The position numbers and the translations under genes are program-made. A stretch of 64,000 nucleotides of DNA, taken from assembly GCF_014205225.1 (NCBI RefSeq), contig NZ_JACHNB010000001.1:7979501-8043500 (forward strand), read 5' to 3'. Of the stretch, positions 1 through 8,308 are shown piece by piece. Numbering within the stretch: the stretch's first letter is position 1; each line of letters begins with the position of its first letter. The notes under the pieces are model-generated. The model saw nothing but the letters and a program-made list of their open reading frames with translations. It had not been told where the DNA came from and made no database searches. The DNA comes from Actinoplanes octamycinicus. GTDB lineage: Bacteria; Actinomycetota; Actinomycetes; Mycobacteriales; Micromonosporaceae.

Positions 1-73
1 GAACTTCGCTGGTGTTGAAGCCTTTGGCCAGCTTGTTTTCCCAGGTCAGCTTCTGGGCGGACCTGATCTCCAA
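1..73 (-). CDS. 5' end of a gene leaving the window (MazG-like start, tentative)
   Basis: Only 24 codons are visible. A TTG codon at 73 is preceded on the minus strand by GGAGG with 6 nt spacing, a good ribosome site, and the frame then runs open to the window edge. The visible peptide includes the stretch WENKLAKGFNTSEV, which resembles the first helix of MazG-like nucleotide pyrophosphohydrolase proteins of actinomycetes; this is memory-based and rests on few residues. It is transcribed divergently from the beta-glucosidase, so the roughly 250-bp gap holds both promoters. The function is unproven because the metal-binding part lies outside the window. Confidence 0.45.
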   Translation of the reverse strand, partial: MEIRSAQKLTWENKLAKGFNTSEV

Positions 74-268
74 GGTGTGCCTCCGGACGTCAGCAGGCTA
101 CAAACCGGGGCAGCTTATCGAGCCCGGCGTGCTGCGGGAAACCCACCGTTAGCGTGTCACGTGTGCTCGTCTGGGTGGTCCGTAGGGATCAGGAGGGCCT
201 ATGTCGATCGATCAATTTTGGTCTCGCCAAGCGCCGCTCTCGAAGTACGCACCACCGCCTGTTTGTAA

Positions 269-282
269 TGGGAGCGCTCCCA
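269..282. promoter_or_regulatory. CebR-type operator (14-bp perfect palindrome)
   Basis: The sequence TGGGAGCGCTCCCA matches the known CebR (cellobiose/cellotriose-responsive LacI-family repressor) operator of Streptomyces base for base. It begins at the last base of a possible -10 hexamer (TGTAAT, 264-269) and lies 44 bp before the likely start codon of the beta-glucosidase, a repressor position. No cebR gene is in the window. Confidence 0.85.
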
Positions 283-325
283 TGTAACGATGACGGCACA
301 TGTTTTGCGGCGTGAGGACAGGGCT

Positions 326-2800
326 ATGCGCTCATCGGGTAGGGCACGGGGCCGCGTAGCGGTCGCCGTCGCCGCAGCGGCCGGACTGCTCGCCGGCGTC
401 ATGACCGTTCCCGCCGCGCCCGCCGCGGCCGCCGGGCTGCCCTATCAGGATCCGACGTTGCCGGTGGCGACCCGGGTCGCTGATCTGCTCGGCCGGATGA
501 GCCTCGACGACAAGGTCGGCCAGATGACGCAGTCGGAGCGCGGCACCACCACCGCCGCGGACGTCACGACATTCCGGGTCGGCTCGGTGCTGTCCGGCGG
601 CGGCTCGGCGCCGTCGCCGAACACCCCGACCGGGTGGGCCGACATGTACGACAACTATCAGAGGGGCGCCCTCGCCACGCCGCTGCAGATCCCGATCCTC
701 TATGGCATCGACGCCGTGCACGGGAACAACAACGTGCCGGGATCGACCATCTTCCCGCACAACATCGGGCTCGGAGCCACCCGCGACCCGGCGCTGGTCC
801 AGCAGATCGGCCGGGCGACGGCCGAGGAGGTCACCGGCGCGGGGCTGGACTGGACGTTCGCGCCCTGCCTGTGCGTGGCCCGCAACGATCGGTGGGGCCG
901 CACGTACGAATCGTTCGGCGAGAAACCGGAGATCGCCACGGCGATGACGACGATCGTCGACGGCCTGCAGGGCTCCCGCCTCGACGGGCCCGCCTCGGTG
1001 TTGGCCACCGCGAAGCACTACATCGGCGACGGCGGCACCACCGGCGGCACGGACCAGGGCAACACTCAGCTGACCGAGGCCGAGTTGCGCGCCATCCACC
1101 TGCCGCCGTTCGCCGCCGCTGTCGAACACGGCGTGGGCTCGGTGATGATCTCCTACAGCAGCTTCAACGGCGCCAAGCTGCACGGCCACGAATACCTCAT
1201 CACCGACGTGCTCAAAGGTGAGCTGGGCTTCACCGGCTTTGTCGTCTCGGACTGGGCCGCCATCGACCAGCTCGACGGGCAGCGCGGCTTCACACAGGCC
1301 GAGGTGGTCACCGCGGTCAACGCCGGACTCGACATGATCATGGTGCCGACCGACTGGAAGACGTTCGTCGGCTACCTGCGCGCTGCTGTGCAGGCGGGGC
1401 AGATCCCGATGACCCGAATCGACGACGCCAACCGGCGCATCCTCACCAAGAAGTTCGAACTGGGCCTCTTCGAGAAGCCGTACGCCGACCGGAGTTACGC
1501 CACGACGATCGGCAGCGCCGCGCACCGGACGCTGGCCCGACAGGCCGTACGTCAATCTCAGGTCTTGTTGAAGAACGCCGAAGGGATCCTGCCGCTCGCC
1601 AAGAGCGGCGGAAAAATCTTCGTGGCCGGCAAGAGCGCGGACGACATCGGCAATCAGAGCGGTGGATGGACGCTGAGCTGGCAGGGCGCCAGCGGCAACA
1701 CGGTGCCCGGCACGTCCGTGCTGGCCGGCATCCGCGCCATCGCGGGCAGCGGCACCACCGTCACTTATGACCGCGACGGCGCCGGGATTGACAACACCTA
1801 CCGTGCGGCGATCGCCGTGGTCGGCGAGACGCCGTACGCCGAAGGCCAGGGTGACCGCCCCGGCTCGATGAGCTTGGACGCGACGGACCTCGCCACGCTG
1901 TCCCGGCTGCGCGCCTCGGGCGTACCGGTGATCGTGGTGCTGGTCTCCGGCCGCCCGCTGGACATCGCCGCCGAGATCGGGAACTGGACGGCCCTGATCG
2001 CCGCCTGGCTGCCCGGCAGCGAGGGCGCCGGCGTCGCCGACGTGCTGTTCGGCGACTACGCGCCGACCGGCAAACTGCCCGTGACGTGGATGCAGTCGGC
2101 CGCCCAGCAGCCGATCAACGACGGGGACGGCAAGACACCCCTTTTCCCGTACGGCTTCGGACTTACCTATTCGACCACCACGCCCGGCGACACCACCGCG
2201 CCGTCCACTCCCGGCTTCCCCACGGCGACCGCGGTGACGGCCACCGGCCTGACACTGACCTGGCCGGCGTCGACCGACACCGGCGGCAGCGGACTCGCCG
2301 GATACGACGTCTACCGCGACGGCCTCCTGGTGGCCTCCCCGGACACCGCCTCGTACACCGTCACCGGCCTGACCGCCGGTACGTCCTACGCGTTCAGCGT
2401 GGCGGCGCGCGACGCGGCCGGCAATCGCTCCGCCCGGTCCCCGGTCCTGGCGGTGACGACCCCGACCGGCGGCACACCAGCCGCGTCGTGCCGGGTCCGC
2501 TACACCACCAACGACTGGAGCACCGGCTTCACCGGCACGGTCGCGCTGACCAACACTGGTTCGGCGGCCCTCAACCCGTGGACGCTGACCTGGGCTTTCA
2601 GCGCAGGCCAGACCGTCACTCAGGCCTGGTCCGCGCGGGTCGCGCAGAGCGGCTCGACGGTCACCGCAACCGGTGAGGCCTGGAGCACCAGTCTGGCCCC
2701 GGGCGCGACGATCAGTTTCGGCTTCAACGCCTCCCTCCAGGGCACCAACCCGCGGCCCGCAGCCTTCACCCTGAACGGAACAGCCTGCACCGCGGACTGA
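326..2800 (+). CDS. Secreted GH3 beta-glucosidase / exo-glucanase with FN3 and CBM2 modules
   Basis: An 824-aa exported glycoside hydrolase that should release glucose from cello-oligosaccharides or beta-glucans outside the cell. Residues 1-36 form an Arg-rich signal peptide ending in an Ala-rich cleavage region. The GH3 N-terminal barrel (about 45-330) carries KHYIGDG (K230, H231) and the nucleophile motif VVSDW (D309). The GH3 C-terminal sandwich (about 400-615) has the GGWTLSWQG stretch of ExoI-like glucan glucosidases. An FN3 linker domain (624-712) and a family 2 cellulose-binding module (719-824) with the usual two terminal cysteines (C722, C821) follow. The ATG at 326 is chosen because GAGGACAGGG precedes it and it starts the signal peptide; the in-frame ATG at 290 has no ribosome site. 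A CebR box upstream implies induction by cellobiose. Substrate preference within GH3 is inferred. Confidence 0.93.
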   Translation: MRSSGRARGRVAVAVAAAAGLLAGVMTVPAAPAAAAGLPYQDPTLPVATRVADLLGRMSLDDKVGQMTQSERGTTTAADVTTFRVGSVLSGGGSAPSPNTPTGWADMYDNYQRGALATPLQIPILYGIDAVHGNNNVPGSTIFPHNIGLGATRDPALVQQIGRATAEEVTGAGLDWTFAPCLCVARNDRWGRTYESFGEKPEIATAMTTIVDGLQGSRLDGPASVLATAKHYIGDGGTTGGTDQGNTQLTEAELRAIHLPPFAAAVEHGVGSVMISYSSFNGAKLHGHEYLITDVLKGELGFTGFVVSDWAAIDQLDGQRGFTQAEVVTAVNAGLDMIMVPTDWKTFVGYLRAAVQAGQIPMTRIDDANRRILTKKFELGLFEKPYADRSYATTIGSAAHRTLARQAVRQSQVLLKNAEGILPLAKSGGKIFVAGKSADDIGNQSGGWTLSWQGASGNTVPGTSVLAGIRAIAGSGTTVTYDRDGAGIDNTYRAAIAVVGETPYAEGQGDRPGSMSLDATDLATLSRLRASGVPVIVVLVSGRPLDIAAEIGNWTALIAAWLPGSEGAGVADVLFGDYAPTGKLPVTWMQSAAQQPINDGDGKTPLFPYGFGLTYSTTTPGDTTAPSTPGFPTATAVTATGLTLTWPASTDTGGSGLAGYDVYRDGLLVASPDTASYTVTGLTAGTSYAFSVAARDAAGNRSARSPVLAVTTPTGGTPAASCRVRYTTNDWSTGFTGTVALTNTGSAALNPWTLTWAFSAGQTVTQAWSARVAQSGSTVTATGEAWSTSLAPGATISFGFNASLQGTNPRPAAFTLNGTACTAD

Positions 2801-2963
2801 CGCTGTCGCCGTACCGATACCCCGCCCGGATCGCGGCATGAGAGTGAATATCGTGGCGGGAGGCAGTTGGGGCTTCTGCTGATTGAGCAGGTTGCCGAGA
2901 GCCTTCGATAATCGACCTCGACGAGATCTGGAGGTCATCGGGCGAGTTCCGCACCCATGCTGT

Positions 2964-3557
2964 TCAGAACAGAGTTTGGATACCCGAGGTTGCGGAGTCG
3001 TGGGCCTGCTTGGATGCCGGACGGGACGGGACAGTGGACCGGGCGCTGGGCGGGCTCTGCAACACGGCGTCAAGCTCGAGGGCTGATATGGGAGCCAGCC
3101 GGTAGATACCTTGCACGCTGATCGCCTTCGTCAACAATCCGTCCTCGTTGACATGCTTGATGGGCCGCGGCCCTCGGCGCGGCAGGTAGGTCAGGGTCTT
3201 GAGCGCTTCGCCCGCAACGGCCTGGTTGCCGTGCACCAGGGTGCCGCCTTCGCCGAGCACAACCTCGGTGGTGCATGTCGGCGCCAGGAACCGCCAGCTG
3301 GCAAATCGTTCGAAGTATCCATCCAGGGAGTCAACGTCAACTTCTACGATCTCCCGGACTCGCATGCGCCCCAATACGAGCAGGACCTGCCGATACACGC
3401 CGACGGCGTAGAGCAGGTCACCGACACTGACCTTGGCATGTCGGAAACTCGGCTCGGACACGTGCGGGCCCCCAAACATGACCTCCAGCGGTCGGTGCAC
3501 ACGCAACGCCGAACGCCAACGATCTTGCGGCCAGTAGACCGTGTAGGCGTCACTCAT
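2964..3557 (-). CDS. Hypothetical protein (possible PUA/EVE-like fold)
   Basis: A 197-aa protein that I do not recognise with certainty. The N-terminal half (about residues 1-130) has a regular hydrophobic pattern with a VGDLLYAVGVYR...VLGRMRV segment, reminiscent of small PUA/EVE-like beta-barrel proteins. The last 40 residues are Ser/Pro/Ala-rich and look disordered. Codon use fits the genome less well than the flanking metabolic genes. It stands alone, convergent with the beta-glucosidase 160 bp away, a gap in which I see no terminator. Confidence 0.5.
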   Translation of the reverse strand: MSDAYTVYWPQDRWRSALRVHRPLEVMFGGPHVSEPSFRHAKVSVGDLLYAVGVYRQVLLVLGRMRVREIVEVDVDSLDGYFERFASWRFLAPTCTTEVVLGEGGTLVHGNQAVAGEALKTLTYLPRRGPRPIKHVNEDGLLTKAISVQGIYRLAPISALELDAVLQSPPSARSTVPSRPASKQAHDSATSGIQTLF

Positions 3558-3778
3558 GCGCGCACTGTAACGGCTACCACCGACACAATTTGGAGACCCT
3601 CTCTATGGAGCTTCGGGTGCACTCATCTCGGTACGAGCGTGCGCCGGCTCGGCCAGCGCGACAGAGTGTGACGGCTCGCGGCCAGTGAGCCGCGCGCTCG
3701 GCGGCAGAGAAGAGGCCGTCGTTGGAAGGGCGCTTTCGCTGTGCCGATAGGGACAGGTTACGCGCGATACTACACGGC

Positions 3779-4027
3779 ATGAATCCTCGAACCCCGTGTC
3801 CAGAGTGCGGCCAGGATTGGGTCCGTTCCTACCGGTTCAAGGACGGCGGTTCACGGTTCTACGTCTGCAAGGAGTGCGACTCGCTGTGGTGGTCCAAGCA
3901 ATCTGTGGGGATTGCACGCCCAGACTTCGTCGATGAGGTTGTGGCCGGGCGCTTGGGCGTCAGCGGTAACCCCTGGGGAGAGGGAGCCTGGGGAGACGTG
4001 ATGGAGCCTGCGCCGGAAAGCGACTGA
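3779..4027 (+). CDS. Small zinc-ribbon protein, unknown function
   Basis: An 82-aa protein with two Cys pairs, CPECG near residue 7 and CKEC near residue 31, spaced as in a treble-clef or zinc-ribbon fold, followed by an aromatic DSLWW segment and an acidic tail. Short proteins with a CPECG...C..CDSLWW pattern recur in actinomycetes; no role is known to me. The start is set by an extended -10 element (GATACT, 3766-3771) that ends 7 nt before ATG 3779, as in leaderless genes. It could bind nucleic acid or another protein. Confidence 0.6.
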   Translation: MNPRTPCPECGQDWVRSYRFKDGGSRFYVCKECDSLWWSKQSVGIARPDFVDEVVAGRLGVSGNPWGEGAWGDVMEPAPESD

Positions 4028-4383
4028 GCCGCGAACGACGCCGTTTCCCGATTCTAGGTTCGAAACTCTGGCCCTCGGATCGGCCCACCCCTCGTCCAAA
4101 GCCGTCGGCGCGATCAGCGGCAGACGAGTACAACGCTGCGTTGCTGGTAGTTCGCTTCTACGGGCTGCGGAGTTCCCCGTTTCCCGCCCTCGCCGTCGTG
4201 GATCTGCACTTGGTTGTGTGCCGTGCCCGGTGCGCCATCACTTGTGCTCCGTGCTGGGCGTGCGGTGTATGCCAGGGAGTCGAACCCCTGCGCCTGCCCT
4301 TGGCGCGCCAAGAAAGGAGCCGATTTACCCGCCGGCTCTCGGGTTCGTGCACGCCTCCACGTCGGCTACCTGCTCCGCGCCTG
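4028..4383. other. Gap with a tRNA-like T-arm string but no gene
   Basis: These 356 bases hold no convincing gene on either strand. On the minus strand, around 4272-4287, is a string resembling a tRNA T-arm (GGGGTTCGACTCCCT), but there is no matching acceptor stem, D-arm or CCA end, so I do not call a tRNA. A short palindrome, TTGGCGCGCCAA, lies just beside it. Confidence 0.4.
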
Positions 4384-4848
4384 TCAATCGAGCAGGTCGG
4401 CCTCCCAGTTGGTCCGCTGGATCAGCGTGTCTACCTCGCGGAGCTGCCGGGCGAGGTCGTCCGCCTGGCGCCGCAAGTCGGCCACTGGTAGCGCTGGGAC
4501 CATTTTCAGTTCGGAGCGCAACTGCCGGAACCCACGCTGGCCTTCGCCGGCCGCCGCGTCAGCCGCCGAGGTGAGGATGCCGTGCCGCAGGCGCAGGATG
4601 TCACGGCGGGCGAGCGCGTCGGTGAGGGTGCCGCCCTCGACCGTGGTGGCAGCGTTGGTTCGATTGATTCGCCGGATCAGCGACTCGAATTCATCGAGCA
4701 CCGTGCCGGCCTCGGTCAGCAGCGCCGCGGCGTCCTCCGCCGGTGTCTCACCCTCCTGGTAGCGCGCGCTGCCGGCGATCCGGGAACGAAGCTGTTCAGC
4801 GCGTCGTGATGCAGCTGCCCGCAGCGCGAGAGCCTCGGCAAGTTTCAT
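4384..4848 (-). CDS. DIP1984 family protein (septicolysin-like)
   Basis: A 154-aa, largely alpha-helical protein. It begins MKLAEALALRA, continues with a helical segment of the type RRAEQLRSRI, and ends with a long amphipathic helix rich in Arg and Asp; this layout matches the DIP1984 family, which is common in actinobacteria and Firmicutes and has no firm function despite the name septicolysin attached to some members. ATG 4848 is preferred because the family starts MKLAEAL; an in-frame GTG at 4854 would add two residues. It has no signal peptide or membrane segment and no clear operon partner. Confidence 0.75.
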   Translation of the reverse strand: MKLAEALALRAAASRRAEQLRSRIAGSARYQEGETPAEDAAALLTEAGTVLDEFESLIRRINRTNAATTVEGGTLTDALARRDILRLRHGILTSAADAAAGEGQRGFRQLRSELKMVPALPVADLRRQADDLARQLREVDTLIQRTNWEADLLD

Positions 4849-5007
4849 GGACACCAGTATGGCGGGCCAAGATCAAAACGGCGCGGCGATATCCTGCCTG
4901 ATCCAGGAGCGGGCGTGGCGGCCACCCTGCAACGGACGTCCTTACCCGGATCCGCGGGAAGCGCGGCCACCGCACTGAGCAATCCCGCACGACCGGCGTA
5001 TGAGAGT

Positions 5008-5468
5008 TCATATCGCGATCATGCTGGGCCGTGCCGCCATGGGAAGATCGTCGGCTTCACCTTGGAGTCCGCCGTCGCACGGCAGCGGCGGTTGAGTGCG
5101 GTCAAAGCTCCCCACAGTAGGGCGAAGGCGATTCCATTGCGGGTCGAAACAGACCAATCCCCGCTATGCTGCCTTCTGAGCTGCCGCTGCAGAGACCTCC
5201 TCCGCCCTGCTGTAACGCATGGCGAAGTAGATGATGGGCCCACTCGCATTAGTCATCAAAGGTCCGTCAGACCAAGGGCTGATGTCTTCCTCATCCTCGG
5301 CCATGTCGATCCATCGGGCCAGCAGCGCTATGACGCATTCGCGGATTGCCGGCGTGGGCGGAACATCATCCGAGCTGCCGAGGTACTTGTCGTAGAGACG
5401 CTCGAAGGCGCCACCTGCATCGGCTTCAGCCGGGCTCTTGCCCTCCCAAACCGCAAGTCATACGTCAT
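5008..5468 (-). pseudogene. Broken conserved actinobacterial gene (frameshift plus internal stop)
   Basis: Read on the minus strand, the gene begins ATG-ACG-TAT-GAC-TTG and then loses one G: restoring it gives MTYDLAVWEGKSPAEADAGG and an open frame through FERLYDKYLG, DVPPTPAIR, SPWSDGPL, NASGPIIYFAM and GLVCFDPQWNRLRP. A second lesion is an in-frame TAG at 5164-5166, where intact relatives have a residue before the GLVCFDPQ segment. The total of 461 bp is one base short of 154 codons including the stop at 5008-5010, which supports a single-base deletion. The intact family is a roughly 150-aa conserved protein of unknown function, usually beginning MTYDLAVWEG. Both lesions are visible directly; the family recall is from memory. 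Confidence 0.8.
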
Positions 5469-5703
5469 GCATCTTCCCATCCAGCCCGCTAGAGGGACTT
5501 CTTGAGCGAAAGCGTAGCGATGCGAGGCCGAGGGCGGCAGGAGTGACTGGTCGGGCTCGTGGACTACTCGGTGAAGGACCAGTTGGTGAGCCTGCAGCGG
5601 TAACTGCGAGCGCTCTATGCGGCTAGATGAGGACGCAGCCGGCCGCGTACAGGAGTACTGCGATCCAGGTCCCCGCCGGGACGGACTCGTCTATGTTCGC
5701 CGA

Positions 5704-5923
5704 ATGAGCATGAGTCTCTGCCTGGTGAAACTCTCTCCGGCGATCGCCCACCGCATCCAGACGGCACCTGATCTGCTAGACCAGCTGGCCATGTTCCACC
5801 GCCGACGCCCTGAGCGACAGGCAGATGCGTCTGGACAGCTGGCGAAAAATGGGCATGACCACCGCCGCCGATGGCCTCGGCGAGCGACTTCGCGGCCAGA
5901 TCCGCGTCGATAATTACCCATGA
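5704..5923 (+). pseudogene. Remnant of a small gene (DUF1877-like start, shifted tail)
   Basis: ATG 5704 opens MSMSLCLVKLSPAIAHRIQ and continues to DLLDQLAMF, which looks like the start of a DUF1877/YfbM-type protein (usually about 160 aa). Coding character then moves to the next frame from about 5804 (DALSDRQMRLDSWRKMG, GLGERLRGQIRVDNYP) and stops at 5923. The combined 73 codons are far too short for the family, so a deletion with frameshift is the simplest reading. The family call rests on a short N-terminus only. Confidence 0.4.
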
Positions 5924-6205
5924 ATAGCTGTTCTGGGTTCTTGTATATGGTCGGCGGCTCGCCCCTGCCGTCGAATTTGGTTAGGGTCGCTAGGTCAATC
6001 CAACCCGCAGCGCGCAGGATTTTGTTTTGCCTAGCGCAGCGAGGCTTATGGCTGCACACTCAAGCACGACCGCGAAGGCACCCCCAACCGGTCATGTAGA
6101 CGACAAAGCGTCCCGGGCGGCTGGGTGGAAAGAGTCGGGCGCCTGCCCGGCTACTGGCGAGCAGTGATCATCTGCACCGGAGGCCTGGACTGTCGGGGCG
6201 ACACG
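5924..6205. other. Gap with no gene
   Basis: There is no supported gene here. A minus-strand stretch between about 5930 and 6059 (containing AAGWIDLATLTKFDG) has some coding character and lower GC than its surroundings, but it has no ribosome site, and its extension to 5691 runs over the remnant on the plus strand. It may be another decayed fragment. Confidence 0.35.
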
Positions 6206-6913
6206 TCACGGGCGCTCACCGGCTCGCTCAGCGCGAGCTGATCGCCGCCAGGCCACGACGACGGCGATGGCCACCCCGACGATGGCGCCCAGCGTGGCGA
6301 ACGTCATGTCCTTGTGCGCGTCCCACATGTCGCCCTGCTGGCCGTTGTACGCCTCGGCCGCTCCGGGTGCGAGCGTCATCGCGATGGCCCACTCGAACAG
6401 CTCGTACAGCGCGCTGGTGGAGAGGACCACGTCGACCGCGAGCAGGGCGGCCCAGCGCGCCCGCAGGCCGCGCCACTCCCGCAGGGCCCGGAAGACGACC
6501 GGGCCGAAACACAGGCCGTAGGCGGCATGCACCAGGCGGTCGAAGTGGTTACGGTGCCAGCCGAACACGTCGGCGGTTCGGAAGCCGAACAGGTGCTCGG
6601 TCCAGTCGTCGTAGGGCACGAACGAGTAGATCCACCGCGCTGCGATCGTGTGCAGGGTCAGGAAGATCAGGATCAGCAGGAACGAGACGTACGGCAGCGG
6701 GCGGCGCCGGTGCACCAGCAGCAGCGAGAGCAGGCCGAGCGCGGTCAGCGAGTGGTGCAGGGCCTGCTCGGCCGGGTAGATGGGGCGCCACCAGGTGGCC
6801 ACGAGCACCATCAGGAACGCGGCCAGCGTCCACCGGTGTGCCTTCGACGAGGCCGGCGTCGCCCGGCTCGCCGGCTCCAGCAGCAGCGCGACCCGACCCC
6901 CGTGATCATCCAC
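6206..6913 (-). CDS. YjdF-like (DUF2238) integral membrane protein
   Basis: A 235-aa protein with about six hydrophobic segments, of the DUF2238/YjdF family of inner membrane proteins. Family-like features are WWRPIYPAEQALHH after the first membrane segment, IAARWIYSFVPYDDW, the FGWHRNHFDRLVHAAYGL stretch with conserved His and Asp residues, ALYELFEW, and GDMWDAHKDM near the last helices. The molecular function of the family is unknown, but the buried His/Asp/Glu residues suggest ion or small-molecule handling. It stands alone. ATG 6913 is used; weak spacing to a purine-rich stretch makes the exact start uncertain by a few codons. Confidence 0.85.
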   Translation of the reverse strand: MDDHGGRVALLLEPASRATPASSKAHRWTLAAFLMVLVATWWRPIYPAEQALHHSLTALGLLSLLLVHRRRPLPYVSFLLILIFLTLHTIAARWIYSFVPYDDWTEHLFGFRTADVFGWHRNHFDRLVHAAYGLCFGPVVFRALREWRGLRARWAALLAVDVVLSTSALYELFEWAIAMTLAPGAAEAYNGQQGDMWDAHKDMTFATLGAIVGVAIAVVVAWRRSARAERAGERP

Positions 6914-7043
6914 GACGATCAGTCAACGGGGCGCTGATCTCGAAGCTGTCACGGGTCGGCGGCAACCTCCGGTCAACCGCCGTGCCAAGGAGCCGGGTCT
7001 TCCGGGCGGCGCGGAGAAGCCGGGCGAACGGCGCCCGCGGAGC

Positions 7044-7170
7044 CGCTCGTGCGCGCAGTACTTGCCGGTCGAGTTCGTCTTGGTCCGGGCCTCGCCTCGG
7101 TTGCGGGTGGCGGGCAGGAGTTCGTCGAGGACCGCCTGGCCGATCACACCGATCAGGCGGTCACCGGCCT
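7044..7170 (-). pseudogene. Possible C-terminal remnant of an IS4-type transposase
   Basis: A short minus-strand stretch encodes DRLIGVIGQAVLDELLPA, TRNRGEARTKTNSTGKY and CAHE. The pattern ELLP-x2-RNR-x(3)-R-x2-K-x(4)-KY resembles the basic C-terminus of actinobacterial IS4-family transposases. There is no upstream catalytic part, no terminal repeats and no start codon with a ribosome site. The rest of the 6914-7296 gap holds no gene. Confidence 0.35.
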
Positions 7171-7296
7171 CGATGATGATCCCGACAGCGGCGGTGCATC
7201 GTCGGCGGCGGATCAGTGCGGTCCCAGGACCCGCCCACCGAACGCCATGTCCGATTCTCGCCAGCCTTTTTTGATGAGTGCTAATAGCGTCGTTCC

Positions 7297-7917
7297 GTGA
7301 ACTGGACTGCCTATGCGACTTATCTCGTGTTTGCCCTCACTGTGGTGCTGATACCCGGTCCTGACTTCGCGGTGGTGGTGGGGAACACCATGTCGGGCGG
7401 GCGTTCGCGAGGGATGTGGTCGGCCGCGGGCGTTGCCTCGTCGAACGCCGTTCAAGGCGTCGTCGCCATGGCCGGGCTCGGTGCCCTGGTCATGCGAGCG
7501 CAGCCCGTCTTCGCAGTCGTGAAGTGGGTGGGAGCGGCCTACCTGATGTATCTGGGCCTGCGGTTGCTGCAGGCGGCGCGGAGAGGGAGGTACGCGCTGC
7601 CGGGCTCGGCCGCCGTCGAGCACGCCGCACGGCGAGGTTGGCGTCAAGGCTTCCTGTCGAACATCACCAACCCGAAGGTCCTTGTCTTCTACGTGGCAGT
7701 TCTACCGCAATTCCTGACGCCGGGTGCGGGCCCGCTGTCGCTGATGCTGTTCGCGCTGAGCCATGCGCTACTGTCCCTGACCTATTTGCTGACCCTGACG
7801 GCTGTGATGCATCGCGTCCGCCGGATCCTCGCGCGCAGGAAGGTCCGTCGTTGTCTCGACGCGACAACCGGCATTGCCATGATCGGATTCGGAACCCGGC
7901 TGGCATTCGAACGGTGA
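7297..7917 (+). CDS. LysE/RhtB family amino-acid exporter
   Basis: A 206-aa membrane protein of the LysE translocator superfamily, which exports amino acids or related metabolites. Family hallmarks are the N-terminal VVLIPGPDFAVVVGN motif (P-G-P in the first helix), the GAAYLMYLGLRLLQAA segment, and the GFLSNITNPKVLVFYVAVLPQF motif before the fourth helix. Five to six transmembrane segments and the length are typical. The GTG start lies 6 nt after a TAGCGT -10 box (7285-7290), so the message is probably leaderless; no Shine-Dalgarno sequence is visible. No regulator sits beside it. Confidence 0.9.
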   Translation: MNWTAYATYLVFALTVVLIPGPDFAVVVGNTMSGGRSRGMWSAAGVASSNAVQGVVAMAGLGALVMRAQPVFAVVKWVGAAYLMYLGLRLLQAARRGRYALPGSAAVEHAARRGWRQGFLSNITNPKVLVFYVAVLPQFLTPGAGPLSLMLFALSHALLSLTYLLTLTAVMHRVRRILARRKVRRCLDATTGIAMIGFGTRLAFER

Positions 7918-7964
7918 CAGGAAGGCACTCTTCTCAGCAGATTCGCGCACCGGCGCCTCCGGTC

Positions 7965-8145
7965 GCGGGAGCGCCGATCCCGATGGGGCGCTCGCCGGAG
8001 CTCCCGGCCAGCGCCTCCCAGAACCGTGGCCGCAGCCGCCGAGCAACTCGCCGGTGCGGTGCGCGAGGGGCTCGCGATACACCTCAGCGCCGGGGTCGGT
8101 CAGCGTGCCGAAGTAGCCGATGATCACCGCGCGTATGGCCCACAC
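7965..8145 (-). pseudogene. N-terminal remnant of a HAD-family hydrolase with the nucleophile lost
   Basis: From GTG 8145 the frame gives AIRAVIIGYFGTLTDP, the HAD motif I region, but the expected Asp (usual form DYFGTLTD) is Gly. It continues AEVYREPLAHRTGELLG, and after a frameshift near 8035 another frame gives FWEALAGSSGER, the normal next segment of such HAD proteins. The rest of the roughly 220-aa enzyme is missing. Loss of the nucleophile, frameshift and truncation all mark it as dead. The remaining bases from 8146 to 8308 hold nothing I can support. Confidence 0.55.
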
Positions 8146-8308
8146 ACGGACGCGCCGGAGACCCCCGTGGTGCGAGGGCCTCCGGCGAGGCGGTTCCTTG
8201 CGGTGGATCAGGATCCGTGAAGGATCAGGTTGCCCGTGTCCGCGTCGCCGCGTTACGAGCCGCTTATTTCGCTGGCGCGACGTTTGCGGCGTCGCATTCC
8301 CTACGGCT

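Noticed and set aside
77..268. Short open frame between the first two genes
   Set aside because: No ribosome site, odd codon use, and it covers the divergent promoter region with the CebR box.
332..3073. A 913-codon open frame antisense to the beta-glucosidase
   Set aside because: High-GC third positions leave the opposite strand open. The sequence is low in hydrophobic order and rich in Arg/Gly, while the sense strand encodes a clear GH3 enzyme.
4255..4330. tRNA or tmRNA 3' end on the minus strand (GGGGTTCGACTCCCT string)
   Set aside because: Only the T-arm-like string is present; the acceptor stem does not pair, there is no CCA end and no anticodon arm. It may be chance or an old attachment-site fragment.
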